Assembly: GCA_963810555.1 (NCBI GenBank)
Contig: CAWENX010000009.1
Span: forward strand, 186,001-250,000
Source of the DNA: G963677325 sp963810555
GTDB lineage: Bacteria; Bacteroidota; Bacteroidia; Bacteroidales; Prolixibacteraceae
DNA: 64,000 nucleotides
Direction: 5' to 3'
Below the pieces are notes generated by a model that worked only from the letters and a program-made list of their open reading frames with translations, had not been told where the DNA came from and did no database searches. Positions 27,959 through 38,157 of this stretch are shown here, in pieces. Within the stretch, counting starts at the first letter, position 1. Each line of letters begins with the position of its first letter. The position numbers and the translations under genes were made by a program.

Positions 27959-29051
27959 ACCTGTTTTTCCATTTTTTTAGAACTGACAATAAATTTTCGA
28001 TCTGATCGTTTGTGTGAATTGCAGAGCCTGTAATCCTGACGATAAATTTATCCAATTTCACAGGATATTTCACATAGGGAACGATAATATTGTTTTTCTC
28101 AAGGAATAAAGAAAGATCAACTGCTTCTTTTTCAGAATTAAAAAACAAGGGTATGATCGGAGTGCCTTCATTATTCGTTATTAAATCAAGGTTTTTCACA
28201 CCTTCCCTGATACGATTTGCATTCACCATAAGAGATTTGCGGAGTTCAGGCTGCTGCCTTATAATTCTCACAGCCGATAAAGCCGCTGCCAGAAGAGGAG
28301 GAGGCAGTGCAGTTGAAGCAAGATACATCGAAGACTCCTTTCTGATAGCATCAATAATTTCTTCTCCGGCAGAAATAAATCCTCCGTACGCCCCAAAAGC
28401 TTTGCTCATTGTTGCAGACTGATAAATTTTGTCTGTTGCATCAATGGAAAAATGATCGGCTGTTCCTCTTCCGTTTGGGCCAAGAATTCCGACGGCATGG
28501 GCATCATCAACAATGACGGTGGCATCATATTGTCGGGCTAACTGTACTATTTCATTTAAGGGTGTTATTTCACCGGTAACCGGGAAAATACCATCCGTCA
28601 CGATCATTGGTTTGAATTTCCTGTGCTTCTTTAAAAGGGTTTCAAGGTGCTCAATATTGCAATGATCGTATGGATATAATTCAGACAATTGAGCAGGAAA
28701 ACCGTCCCTGAAACTGACATGGGACAATTCATCAAAAAAGATTGCCGAATACTTATCTTTCAGGATATGAAGCAATATCCGGTTGCCCATGTATCCTGAA
28801 GCAAATACGACAGAAGCAGGCTTGTCAGTATACTCTGAAAGGAGTTTTTCCAGTTCCAGATGGAGTTCCGATGTGCCTGTAGTCTGGCGTGAAGCAGAAA
28901 AATTTACCCCATATTTTTCAACGGCCCGGATTACGTCTTTGACAACATCAGGATGATTGGCCAATCCCAGATAATTATTCCCGGCAAAATAGGAATATGT
29001 TTTATCGTCTGATTTTATATAGTTACTGACACTGCCTTCAATAATAACCAT
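27939..29051 (-). CDS. PLP-dependent alpha-oxoamine synthase family protein (BioF/KBL-like)
   Basis: 370 residues, fold type I. PLP contacts: VDDAHAVGILGPNGRG (Asp182, His185) and Schiff-base Lys217 in SATMSKAFGAYGG. The order matches 8-amino-7-oxononanoate synthase and 2-amino-3-ketobutyrate CoA ligase. No other biotin gene is near; the downstream overlap is with a dipeptide epimerase, so a role in amino-acid or peptide metabolism is possible. The upstream 29052-29100 is filled with TAACGAATTACGAATT repeats. Confidence 0.8.
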   Translation of the reverse strand: MVIIEGSVSNYIKSDDKTYSYFAGNNYLGLANHPDVVKDVIRAVEKYGVNFSASRQTTGTSELHLELEKLLSEYTDKPASVVFASGYMGNRILLHILKDKYSAIFFDELSHVSFRDGFPAQLSELYPYDHCNIEHLETLLKKHRKFKPMIVTDGIFPVTGEITPLNEIVQLARQYDATVIVDDAHAVGILGPNGRGTADHFSIDATDKIYQSATMSKAFGAYGGFISAGEEIIDAIRKESSMYLASTALPPPLLAAALSAVRIIRQQPELRKSLMVNANRIREGVKNLDLITNNEGTPIIPLFFNSEKEAVDLSLFLEKNNIIVPYVKYPVKLDKFIVRITGSAIHTNDQIENLLSVLKKWKNRYGSNKD

Positions 29052-29147
29052 TAACGAATTACGAATTATGAATTACGAATTATGAATTACGAATACGAAA
29101 CATTGCAAACTTTACGTTAACATAAGAAGTATGAAACTATTGAATGA

Positions 29148-31544
29148 CTACTTCGCTATCGGTACAACTTCCGGCATTTTGAATACATAATTATAAAACT
29201 CCGGAGATCCTTCATTTCCAACCTGCAGATACCGAATGCTTACCTGTTTCTGAACTGTCGGACTGTCTGATGAATCGCTCAGTTCTGTTTTGAGTAAATA
29301 TCCGCCTGTTTTGGAGGGAAATTTTACTGAAACCGGAATAGTTGCAGATCCGAAGGCATCCAGGGTGACATTCTCAGTTTTGCTAAAGACTGTTTTGCCT
29401 TTACTGTCGGTTAAGGTTACTGTCACCTTTCCGGTTTTCTTATCCCCTGATTCATTGGTGGCAAATAAAGGGATGCTCTTAGTGGAGCCGGGCTGCTCGA
29501 AATTCTTTTGTTTGTTGTAACGCTGATCTTCGTAATCAATAAATACAGCAAACCTTTTTGCAATATTGTATTGCATGGCAAGCGCTGGACTTGGTTTTAA
29601 ATCGGCCACATTATCCATAAACCAGTCGCCAGTATAGCCCCTGTTGTTAGCCAGGTAGGCAAAGGAAAGTATTCCGGCATAGGCCTTGGCAGCACGTAAT
29701 TGTTCACTCTGAATTCCCAGAAGATAAGCCTGGAACCGGAAACGTTCTTCAGCAGAAGCGCCTTTCCCAAGATAGTATTGGATAATATCACGATTGTGGT
29801 ACAATACACTGCCTCCCGGTTCATAATACTCATAATCGTCAGTTGAAGGAGTTATCTGCCCCGGCAGGAATTCCCCATTCACACGGATGCCGGATTCTTT
29901 ACCGTCTCTTGTCATCCACAGCCATCCATACTCATTAACCAATACCGGATAGGGCCGTAAACGGTGTTGTCTCGTCGGAGTGATTTTACCAAAATGATAA
30001 GCTTCACGATCCCTTTTAATCTCAGCATCCGTTGTCCACCATCCAAATCCCATGATATAGGCATGGGAATCCTGAATCTGAACCTTCATATCCTTTTCCG
30101 TCATATAACCTGCATCCCAAATACGGGTAGGATCCAGTTTAAGCAATTCAGGGATCAGCCTGTTACCGATAAAATCGCTCTTCTGTTCATTCAGGGCATC
30201 CCAGATTCCTATGGAAGGATGGGAACCATCTGACCATACCCAGTCGGTGTATTCGTTTTCGATTTCAGGATCAGTTCCACGGTACTGCCACATCGGATAG
30301 CCGTTCTGAAGAATAAAGCCATATTCATCTGCCAGATCATACCAGAAACGGGGAAGCAATCCGATACTTATTCTGAAAGCATTCCATCCCAGCGCTTTGG
30401 GAATATTGACAAACATCTGCTCCACCCATTTTTTATCCCACGGCAGATTTTGACGATCCCTGTCTTCAAAGAAACGAAGAAGGGTTATGGAGGAACCTGC
30501 CAGGTAGTATCTTTTCCCGTTAAGCGCAAGGAAAGATCCGTCAGGCTTGAAATCACGCATCCCGATGTTTTCAGTAACGACATCAGAAGTCCCCATTAAA
30601 TAATCCGGGTATTTTCTCTTTAAATTTTCAGGGTTGCCGTAATGATCTATTGTAATAGAGTCATTATTAACATTTAATACGATCTGATACAGGAACGGAT
30701 CTTCAGGCGACCAGGGATGAGGATCTGTAACAGGAACCGTTAATTTCATGCTTATTCTCCAATTGGGATTTTACCTTGTCATGAATTGTAAAATCAGGGG
30801 TAACCCGCTTTCCTGAATTCTTTTCCCGGATATATCCCGTTGATTGTATAATCAGCATAGGCATATTCCATATTGCGCTGGAATATTTTGGAGAGATTCT
30901 CAACTTTAAGTTTAACCGTAACTTCCTTATTCAGATAGCTTGTAAGTACAAGAGCTCTTGAAATTCTCACCGGGCCTGTGAAACTGATGAAAACATCGTC
31001 CCAGATTCCGGGAATATAGGCAAACTTTTCACGGTCATAACCAAGAGCGGATTGCCGGGGCAGTCTTTTTTCCTCATCTACCCTGACCAGGAGAATATTT
31101 TCTTCGTTATTGTATTTCAAATAAGGAGTAAGATTGGTCTCAATGGGCGTGCTGCACTGCATATATGTCCCGCAATCATATCCGTTCAGAAATATCTGGG
31201 TGTTGAACATGCTCTTCAGCAGGGTCAGTTCAGCAAATTTGTGCTCATATTTTGCCGGCACCTTGAATTTAAAGCGGTACCAGCTGTATTTCAGTTCCTG
31301 GCGGCCTGTAAAATATTTGTCATATTGATCGATCTTAGGTTCTGCCAGATCGATTAATCCGGGCACCTGAATTTTATGCTTAAATTCTGCGGGCGGGAAG
31401 GCCAGTTCTGTTTGCTCGAAATCCACTGTCCCGTTCAGCATCATCACATCCTTGATGTACCTGGGCATTGGAACGGCTATACATAATTACTGCCAATCCT
31501 ACAGTGATTAATAAAATCAAACTTGTTCTCTTCACAATTTTCAT
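29148..31544 (-). pseudogene. GH2-like glycoside hydrolase with three frameshifts
   Basis: The signal peptide begins at an ATG at 31544 (MKIVKRTSLILLITVG, ending NAQ). It shifts near 31460 into the frame open to 30794 (galactose-binding-like jelly roll, WDDVFISFTGPVRI), then near 30810 into a short middle frame (GKRVTPDFTIHDKV), then near 30750 into the main frame ending at 29148. Each shift equals one extra base. The main part has GH2 signatures: MRDFKPDGSFLALNGKR, WDALNEQ (acid/base Glu) and PVLVNEYGW (nucleophile Glu). It is a beta-galactosidase/glucuronidase-type enzyme. Domain conservation is good despite the breaks. Confidence 0.7.
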
Positions 31545-31576
31545 CTCTAATAATTGAATTTTTAAATATTTTATTT

Positions 31577-31600
31577 AGAGACGCGATTAATCGCGTCTCT
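31577..31600. repeat. Perfect 24-bp palindrome
   Basis: AGAGACGCGATT and AATCGCGTCTCT form a complete palindrome upstream of the GH2-like gene. A related GCACGCCGTGCGTCTCT half-element follows at about 31666-31682. Both belong to the GAGACGCACG repeat family seen at 47772, 49399 and 50573. Confidence 0.7.
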
Positions 31601-31696
31601 ACTGTATGTTCCGCAAATGCAGAATTGCCTGTACTCTTTTTCCTTGCCAAATATCCTGTCCAGATGCACGCCGTGCGTCTCTGCTATTTTCATTGT

Positions 31697-32827
31697 CTAC
31701 AACCATTTCTTAAAGAACCTGAAGATACTTTCATTTTCGAACTCATGAGCCCCCGGGTGGATCCTGTATTCAAATCTATCAGGGATTCCCAGTTTCTTAT
31801 AAATCTCCATTGCTCTGGCAGCCTCTTTTTTGGACCCTTCCAGATTTAAGAGGGGATCTTTTTCTCCTACCTGAATCAGGCAAGGCCTCGGACAGATCAG
31901 TCCGACAGCCTGGAATCGGTTAATTTGTCTGAAATAAAACCTGTCAGGAGTGAGTTTTGAAGAATCCGAAACAGCCTTTTCCATTTCAAGTTCAGAGTCC
32001 CTGTAGGAGGCTGATGGCACAGCAACCTTGATAAATGGACACAGAGCAGTGGTATATAAAGTAAAAAAAGACCCCCAGGATAAGCCTGTCATCCCTATAC
32101 GCGAAGCATCAATCTCAGGTCTCTCCTTCACCAATGCTTTGGTACTCTCGATGATTTTATAGAGCTCCAACCCGATCATACTTGTTCCCGCTAATTTAAG
32201 CTTTCGGTCAAGAAGATCGCGATTGGCATCCGGCAGTTTAGGATCACCGGCATATTCACTTTGCATCGCCAGTGCAGGGGCCCAGACAATATATCCCCTT
32301 TTTACGGCTTCCTGGCCAAAAGCATGATAGTTTACACGGGTGCCGATGTCACAGATTGCTTCAGGATTGCCACTTCCTCCATGCTGGGCTATGATTAAGG
32401 GAGCTTTTCCCTTTATTTTTTTGGGAACCATATAAATGCCATAGGCATTTACACCATCGACCACCTCAACCCAAACGCGGTATACTGTGCAATTAACATC
32501 TTCACCAACTTTCAGGAATTTTGTAATCTTCCCTTCTTTTGCTCCAGGAGGCGGATAACCGTAATAGTCTTTTATCTCCTTACGATAAGGATAAAGCGAA
32601 TTCTCATAGGTTTCAATACTGAAATAATCAGGTTTGAATTTCTCCATTGACTTTTGGATATCCTCATCGAGAAGTTTATCAACATAAGCTTTTATCTCCA
32701 GATGCTGGGCCTTACGATTCGGCCATGACACTGACCAGTCTTCCCGGTATTGCTGAGGTAAATCCTGTGCTTTCACAATAAAGGGAAATAAAAGACAGAT
32801 CACTGATAATAAGGAAAATAGTTTCAT
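31697..32827 (-). CDS. Secreted alpha/beta hydrolase, acetyl-xylan-esterase-like
   Basis: 376 residues with a signal peptide ending VKAQ. The oxyanion region is LIIAQHGGSGNPE, the nucleophile elbow GMTGLSWGSF (Ser about residue 250), the acid probably Asp in QVGEKDPLLN and the base His in HPGAHEFE. The layout matches secreted dienelactone-hydrolase/acetyl-xylan-esterase-like proteins of polysaccharide clusters. It is a tandem paralogue of the next upstream gene. Deacylation of a plant or algal polysaccharide is inferred, not shown. Confidence 0.75.
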   Translation of the reverse strand: MKLFSLLSVICLLFPFIVKAQDLPQQYREDWSVSWPNRKAQHLEIKAYVDKLLDEDIQKSMEKFKPDYFSIETYENSLYPYRKEIKDYYGYPPPGAKEGKITKFLKVGEDVNCTVYRVWVEVVDGVNAYGIYMVPKKIKGKAPLIIAQHGGSGNPEAICDIGTRVNYHAFGQEAVKRGYIVWAPALAMQSEYAGDPKLPDANRDLLDRKLKLAGTSMIGLELYKIIESTKALVKERPEIDASRIGMTGLSWGSFFTLYTTALCPFIKVAVPSASYRDSELEMEKAVSDSSKLTPDRFYFRQINRFQAVGLICPRPCLIQVGEKDPLLNLEGSKKEAARAMEIYKKLGIPDRFEYRIHPGAHEFENESIFRFFKKWL

Positions 32828-32941
32828 GAAAATATCATATTAAATTGAATCTTTTACATTTTGTCAGCTAATCCTGCATATGCGGGAAACGGCAAATGAA
32901 AACATTGAGTATTATTCTCCCTTTAATTCTTAATTATTTCT

Positions 32942-34096
32942 TTAAAGGTATTTTCCGAAAAATTTAAAGATAGCATTAATTTCAAATTCATGCCCTCCGG
33001 GATGAACGTCGAATTTAAACCGGTCGCCCACGCCCAGCTTTTTATAGAATTCTGCTGCCCGTTCAGTTTCTTTCTTAGCATCGTCCATATTAAACAATTG
33101 ATCATTGGCACCAAGCTGCACCATGCAGGGACGGGGACAGATCAATCCAAGTGCCTGGAAATGCCCTACCCCGTCAAAAATCATCCGGTCGGGCAGAGCC
33201 TTTGAATCATCGGCAACAGCCTTTTTTAACTGGACTTCCGAATCCTGAATATAGGAAGCCGGACAAGCCACCTTAATAAATGGACATAATGCACTGGTAT
33301 ACGTTGTGAAGAATCCTCCCCATGATAATCCGGTCATCCCTATGCGCGTTGCATCGATTTCAGGACGTTCCTTTACCAATGCCTTTGTGCTTTCAATGAT
33401 CTTCTGAATTTCAACGCCAATAATACTGGTTCCGGCAAATTTGAGCTTTTTATCCAATAGTTCACGTTCCGCTCCGGGTATTTGCGGATCTTTGGCATAA
33501 CTGCTGTTCATAGCCAATGCGGGAGCCCAGACGATATATCCTCTCTTAACGGCTTCATGTCCGAAGTTATGATAGTTTACACGCTCGCCGATACCGCAGA
33601 TTGCCTCGGGGTTTCCTCCTCCCCCATGCTGGGCAATAATCAGCGGGGCCTTCCCTTTCAGGTTTTTAGGAACCATGTAAATACCATAGGCATGAACACC
33701 TTCGATCACCTCAACCCAAACTCGATAAACATCACAGTAGGCATCTTCACCGACTTTAATAAATTTGGTGATTTTACCTTCCATTGCCTTAGGAGGGGGA
33801 TATCCATAAAAGTCACCCAAAGTCTTGCGATAGGGATAAAGCGAACTCTTGTAACTCTCCGGACTAAAAAAATCGGGTTGAAATACTGTCATGGATTTAT
33901 CAATATCCTCATCCAGCAATTTATCAACATAGGCTTTTATCTCAAGGTGCTGAGCCTTGCGATTTGGCCAGGAAACTGACCAATCCTCACGGTATTGCTG
34001 AGGAATTTGCTGTGCTTTAACTCCTGTAATACTTACAGTAAAAAAGATCAGACATATATAAATTACATGCCTCAAAGAATTGGATAAATTTCTCAT
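32942..34096 (-). CDS. Secreted alpha/beta hydrolase, paralogue of the preceding esterase
   Basis: 384 residues, signal peptide ending VKAQ. The mature N-terminus (PQQYREDWSVSWPNRKAQHL) is identical to that of the downstream copy, and the elbow GMTGLSWGGF and base HPGGHEFE are kept. The two genes are 114 bp apart and clearly arose by tandem duplication. A GGAGG motif precedes the ATG, stronger than usual for the phylum. As with its twin, an esterase role on a polysaccharide is the best guess. Confidence 0.75.
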   Translation of the reverse strand: MRNLSNSLRHVIYICLIFFTVSITGVKAQQIPQQYREDWSVSWPNRKAQHLEIKAYVDKLLDEDIDKSMTVFQPDFFSPESYKSSLYPYRKTLGDFYGYPPPKAMEGKITKFIKVGEDAYCDVYRVWVEVIEGVHAYGIYMVPKNLKGKAPLIIAQHGGGGNPEAICGIGERVNYHNFGHEAVKRGYIVWAPALAMNSSYAKDPQIPGAERELLDKKLKFAGTSIIGVEIQKIIESTKALVKERPEIDATRIGMTGLSWGGFFTTYTSALCPFIKVACPASYIQDSEVQLKKAVADDSKALPDRMIFDGVGHFQALGLICPRPCMVQLGANDQLFNMDDAKKETERAAEFYKKLGVGDRFKFDVHPGGHEFEINAIFKFFGKYL

Positions 34097-34204
34097 TTAT
34101 TTCTCCTCCAGATAAAAATATTGAATATGATTAATTGTTGGTAATCTTCAGCTATTCTTAGCATTTTTTATAAAGTTCAATTCAAAAGTAACGAATTTCA
34201 TGAA

Positions 34205-34220
34205 TCCGATAGCTATCGGA
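34205..34220. repeat. CCGATAGCTATCGG hairpin with CACGAATT flanks
   Basis: TCCGATAGCTATCGGA is a perfect palindrome, flanked by ACGAATTTCATGAA and GACGAATTACACGAATT. The same arrangement is found at 47671-47686 and, without the flanks, at 17133. It lies between divergent genes (esterase and obg). Confidence 0.7.
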
Positions 34221-34365
34221 TGACGAATTACACGAATTTTTACCATTTATACAATGCAGATGATTTTCAAACGGACGAAATTTTTTCCTTAAAAGATTAT
34301 GCATAGTGAAATTATTATAATCCCAATTATGCTCGTACTTTTGTCTTTGTTTACATTACCGAAAA

Positions 34366-35349
34366 ATGGAGTCAAATTTTATTGATTATGTGAAAATATT
34401 CTGCCGTTCAGGTCATGGAGGATCGGGATCAAAACATTTCAGGAGAGAGAAATTCGCTCCTAAAGGCGGTCCGGACGGAGGGGATGGCGGACGAGGCGGA
34501 CATATTATACTCAGGGGAAACAAGCAGTTATGGACTCTTTTGCACCTTAAATATCAAAAACACATTTTTGCTGAGCATGGTGGTTCGGGAAGTGCCCAAC
34601 GAAGCACAGGCAAAGATGGGGAGGATATTTATATCGACGTACCTCTTGGAACAGTTGCCAAAGATTCAGAAACGGGAAATGTGATCTGTGAAATAATGTA
34701 TGACGGTGAAACCTTTATCATTGCCAAAGGGGGCCGGGGAGGTTTGGGCAACACGCATTTTAAATCAGCGACCCATCAGTCTCCGCGTTTCGCACAACCT
34801 GGCGAGGATGTTGAAGAAGGATGGAAAATACTTGAGTTGAAGATCCTGGCCGACGTTGGTCTCGTTGGGTTTCCAAATGCAGGAAAATCAACCTTACTTT
34901 CAGTAGTTTCGGCGGCAAAACCTGAAATTGCAGATTATCCTTTTACTACCCTTGTTCCAAACCTCGGTATAGTCAGCTACCGGGACAACAAATCATTCGT
35001 TATGGCTGACATCCCGGGTATTATTGAGGGTGCCCATGAGGGAAAAGGGCTGGGATTACGTTTCTTACGTCACATCGAGAGAAATTCCATTCTGCTTTTT
35101 CTTATTCCTGCTGATTGTGAAAATCATTTTAACGAATACCAGATTCTTTTAAATGAACTTAATCAATACAATCCCGAGCTTCTTGACAAGCAGAGAATCA
35201 TTGCCATTTCAAAGTGTGATCTTCTTGATCCTGTGCTAATGACCGAAATCAGCAAGGAATTTAATAACTTGCCCCATACTTTTATATCTTCTGTTACAGG
35301 CGCAGGAATTCCGCTGCTCAAAGAACAAATCTGGAAAATGTTGCAATAA
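34366..35349 (+). CDS. obg: GTPase Obg/CgtA
   Basis: 327 residues. An N-terminal glycine-rich Obg fold (RSGHGGSGSKHFRREKF, GGDGGRGGHI) is followed by a G domain with G1 GFPNAGKST, switch I PFTTLVPNLG, G3 DIPGIIEGAHEGKGLG and G4 ISKCDL. It lacks the variable C-terminal OCT extension, as usual in this phylum. It is an essential ribosome-assembly GTPase on the 50S subunit. Confidence 0.97.
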   Translation: MESNFIDYVKIFCRSGHGGSGSKHFRREKFAPKGGPDGGDGGRGGHIILRGNKQLWTLLHLKYQKHIFAEHGGSGSAQRSTGKDGEDIYIDVPLGTVAKDSETGNVICEIMYDGETFIIAKGGRGGLGNTHFKSATHQSPRFAQPGEDVEEGWKILELKILADVGLVGFPNAGKSTLLSVVSAAKPEIADYPFTTLVPNLGIVSYRDNKSFVMADIPGIIEGAHEGKGLGLRFLRHIERNSILLFLIPADCENHFNEYQILLNELNQYNPELLDKQRIIAISKCDLLDPVLMTEISKEFNNLPHTFISSVTGAGIPLLKEQIWKMLQ

Positions 35350-35393
35350 TGAATTTCACGAATTAATTACGTATTTCACGAATTTAACAGGCA

Positions 35394-36092
35394 ATGGGAA
35401 TATTAAGTAGTATAGAACAACTTGACAGGAATTTCTTTCTTCTCCTTAACGGATATCATAATGTCTGGTGGGATTATGTCATGTCCTTATTCACCCAGCC
35501 TCTTATCTGGGTTCCGTTTTATTTGGTAATACTGGCAACCATTATAAAAAAGTACGGCAAAGAATCCCTGTGGATTATCATTGCAGTGGCATTGCTGATT
35601 CTCTTTTCAGACCAGGCCGCAAATATATTGAAACACTCTGTTAAAAGACTGCGTCCATCGCATGATCCTGTCTTAAGCGAGCTCACTCATATAGTCTTCA
35701 CTAAAGGAGGACTTTACAGTTTCGTTTCAGGTCATGCTGCCAACTCCTTTTCTTTTGCTACATTTTTTATCCTGCTGTTTAAAAACCGCAAGTTTACATT
35801 TTTTATAATTCCATGGGCTTTATTGATTTGCTATACACGAATATATCTTGGACTACATTATCCTGGCGACATTCTGGGCGGTATAATAATCGGAATTCTG
35901 GATGGTATAGTCGTCTATAAATTGCTATCCATTTTTAAGACAAAATTCATTCGGATAAATTCATTTCTTTCCGATAAATTATCTCTGAAAGAAGCAAAAG
36001 CAATTATTTATACCGGTATTCTCACTGTCGCACTTTGCATGTTGATTGTTAGTCTGTTAATGAATATCCAGTTGTTGAAGCTAAATGTATAA
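35394..36092 (+). CDS. PAP2-family membrane phosphatase
   Basis: 232 residues with about six membrane segments. The three acid-phosphatase motifs are present: KHSVKRLRPS, VSGHAANSFS (His) and RIYLGLHYPGDILGG (Arg, His, Asp). Relatives dephosphorylate undecaprenyl pyrophosphate, lipid A or phosphatidic acid at the outer face of the inner membrane. It starts about 45 bp after obg. The substrate is not fixed by sequence. Confidence 0.88.
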   Translation: MGILSSIEQLDRNFFLLLNGYHNVWWDYVMSLFTQPLIWVPFYLVILATIIKKYGKESLWIIIAVALLILFSDQAANILKHSVKRLRPSHDPVLSELTHIVFTKGGLYSFVSGHAANSFSFATFFILLFKNRKFTFFIIPWALLICYTRIYLGLHYPGDILGGIIIGILDGIVVYKLLSIFKTKFIRINSFLSDKLSLKEAKAIIYTGILTVALCMLIVSLLMNIQLLKLNV

Positions 36093-36102
36093 AAAACAAA
36101 AC

Positions 36103-36140
36103 CCAGGAATTCTGAGGAATATCCTGGCATTTGTTTAAAT
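36103..36140. terminator. Possible bidirectional terminator
   Basis: CCAGGA and TCCTGG can pair across a 13-nt loop between the convergent PAP2 and Spy-like genes, with an A-rich left flank and a T-rich right flank. The stem is short, so the call is weak. Confidence 0.4.
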
Positions 36141-36159
36141 GATTTTTTAATCTCTTTAT

Positions 36160-36540
36160 CTACCGGTTCTGCATTCTTTCACGCATCCGTTCGGCTTGTT
36201 GCTTACGGTATTCAGCCAATTTGGTAACCTGGTCAGCTTTTAAGATAGGTTTAATTTTGGCATCAGTTTCAGCCTGAGCTTTCTCACGGTCAGCCCTCAT
36301 TTTTTCGCGATCAAAATTACCACCTGCTTCGCGCATTTTTGCAAATTCAGCAGCCTGTTTTTCCTGAGCCTCTTTCAAAATAGGAGTAATTTTGGTAATC
36401 TGATCGGGCGTTAAAGACAAGGCTTCTTTCAACTGATCTACCTGCCTCTGAAGCCTTTCTTCAGGAGTTCCGCCTCTTTGAGCAAATGCTGATCCCAATC
36501 CCAGCATAATCATCAATGCAAATACAAGAATTTTTTTCAT
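36160..36540 (-). CDS. Small periplasmic Spy/CpxP-like helical protein
   Basis: 126 residues, signal peptide ending SAFAQ. The mature part is highly charged and helical, with an LTPDQITKI segment like the LTxxQ motif of Spy/CpxP chaperones, plus a KADQVTKLAEY echo. Such proteins act as ATP-independent periplasmic chaperones or stress sensors. The similarity is of pattern only. It is followed on the same strand upstream by the PQQ-propeller gene. Confidence 0.65.
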   Translation of the reverse strand: MKKILVFALMIMLGLGSAFAQRGGTPEERLQRQVDQLKEALSLTPDQITKITPILKEAQEKQAAEFAKMREAGGNFDREKMRADREKAQAETDAKIKPILKADQVTKLAEYRKQQAERMRERMQNR

Positions 36541-36707
36541 AATAAGAAGTATTAAATTACAAAAATTAGACTAAAATACTTTTAATTAGTTTAATAGGGG
36601 ACAGCACATTTCCCTATTATTTATAACAAGACTGAATAAAATATACAATTTAAAATAAAGTGAATATTAGTTCTTTAATCTTGACAATACACCTTATTAT
36701 TCGAAAT

Positions 36708-38030
36708 TTAATTTTTAGAAATACAATAAAGATGTTTAAATCCTCTGAGATACAGATCATCTCCAACAATCACAGGTGAAGCATGAAAACCATCGTCAAG
36801 CTTATTTTTGGCAATGACTTCAAATTGAGGACCCTGTTTTAATACGTAAGTCAGGCCGTTCTCACCGACAATATAAAACCTGTCTGCAACTCCAGTTGGC
36901 GAAGAATAAATGTTACCTGTACCTTCGAGTTTTTGAATAGCATAATTCACTTTACCGTCACTGGCATCAAGACAGGTCAGACTCCCGTTGTTGGCTTTAA
37001 GGAAATACAATTTGCCGTTTGAAAGCATCGGGGAAGGAGTATAAGGCGTATCCTGATCGTATTTCCAAAGAACGGCATCCTTATCCGTAATGTCGCCTTT
37101 AGCTTTTGCCATATCAATAGCTCTCAAAGCGAACCCTCTGAATCCACTCATAACATAAACGATTCCATCAGCAGTCACAGGACAGGGAATCACGTTTCCG
37201 GTTAAACCGCTGCATTGCCAGATCAATTCACCCGTTTCAAAATCATAACTTCTTACAAATTTCGTGGCCGCTGTAACTACCTGCAATTTTCCATTGACTT
37301 CAACAACCAGAGGAGTAGCCCATGAAGTACCTTCATCCCTGTCCACTTTCCAGATATCTTTACCTGTATTCTTATCGATCGCTGCAATAAAGGATTGCCC
37401 CTGGTGGTCCCAAATCATAATAATACGGTCTTTATAAATTGTCGGTGAAGCGCCTTCGCCGAAATTTCCGGCAATTTTCATCTGTCCGAACTTGCGTCCC
37501 CATTTTACATTTCCGTTAAAATCCAAACAATAAAGTCCGCGTGATCCGAAAAAGGCGTAAAGATTCTTCCCATCGGTTACCGATGAATTAGAAGCCCAAC
37601 TCCCCAGTTCATGGGTAGCTTCCTGAGGCACTTCCTCATCCACCGTCTTTTCCCATATCATTTTTCCATTATTGCGATCAATGCACAGTACTTCAAACTT
37701 ATGTACTTTGTCAGTTTTGTTTGCATTCATTCCCGTCTTGGGAGGTTCGGTTGAAGGAGTGTTCGAAGGATCTTCCTCGACCGCAGTTGTGATAAACAAT
37801 TGATCTCCCCAAACAATGGGAGTATTATGTCCTTTGCCCGGAATTTCGATTTTCCATTTCACATTTTTGGTCTCGCTCCATTCGACAGGAGGATTTCCTT
37901 TTAAAGCCACTCCGTTTGCATCGGGACCTCTCCACTGAGGCCAGTTATTTTCATATCCCTTGATCTTTTCCTGTGAAAAAACAAAACCAGCCGATAACAA
38001 AATTGCTGCAGTTACTAATAATTTACGCAT
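36708..38030 (-). CDS. Secreted PQQ-like beta-propeller protein
   Basis: 440 residues with a signal peptide (SAGFVFSQ). Repeated propeller motifs of the GKxxWxxxxD kind occur, for example NNGKMIWEKTVDE, NTGKDIWKVDRDEG and ETGELIWQCSG. It opens with NNWPQWRGPDANGVA, typical of planctomycete and Bacteroidota proteins annotated as PQQ-binding-like propellers. No quinoprotein dehydrogenase active-site residues are obvious, so it may be a BamB-like scaffold or carbohydrate-associated protein rather than an enzyme. Confidence 0.8.
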   Translation of the reverse strand: MRKLLVTAAILLSAGFVFSQEKIKGYENNWPQWRGPDANGVALKGNPPVEWSETKNVKWKIEIPGKGHNTPIVWGDQLFITTAVEEDPSNTPSTEPPKTGMNANKTDKVHKFEVLCIDRNNGKMIWEKTVDEEVPQEATHELGSWASNSSVTDGKNLYAFFGSRGLYCLDFNGNVKWGRKFGQMKIAGNFGEGASPTIYKDRIIMIWDHQGQSFIAAIDKNTGKDIWKVDRDEGTSWATPLVVEVNGKLQVVTAATKFVRSYDFETGELIWQCSGLTGNVIPCPVTADGIVYVMSGFRGFALRAIDMAKAKGDITDKDAVLWKYDQDTPYTPSPMLSNGKLYFLKANNGSLTCLDASDGKVNYAIQKLEGTGNIYSSPTGVADRFYIVGENGLTYVLKQGPQFEVIAKNKLDDGFHASPVIVGDDLYLRGFKHLYCISKN

Positions 38031-38157
38031 AAATCTCTCATTAATGGTTTAATATTTAATTCTTTAACTTAAATTCCGGGTGAGGCACACCATGTTAATG
38101 TTTGATTCCCTGAGACCCACACCGTGCATCTCTACTGATCCACATTGTCATTTCCGG

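Noticed and set aside
27939..29051. Biotin synthesis gene bioF
   Set aside because: The fold and lysine match the family, but no other bio gene is near and the gene overlaps a dipeptide epimerase, so the specific name is not supported.
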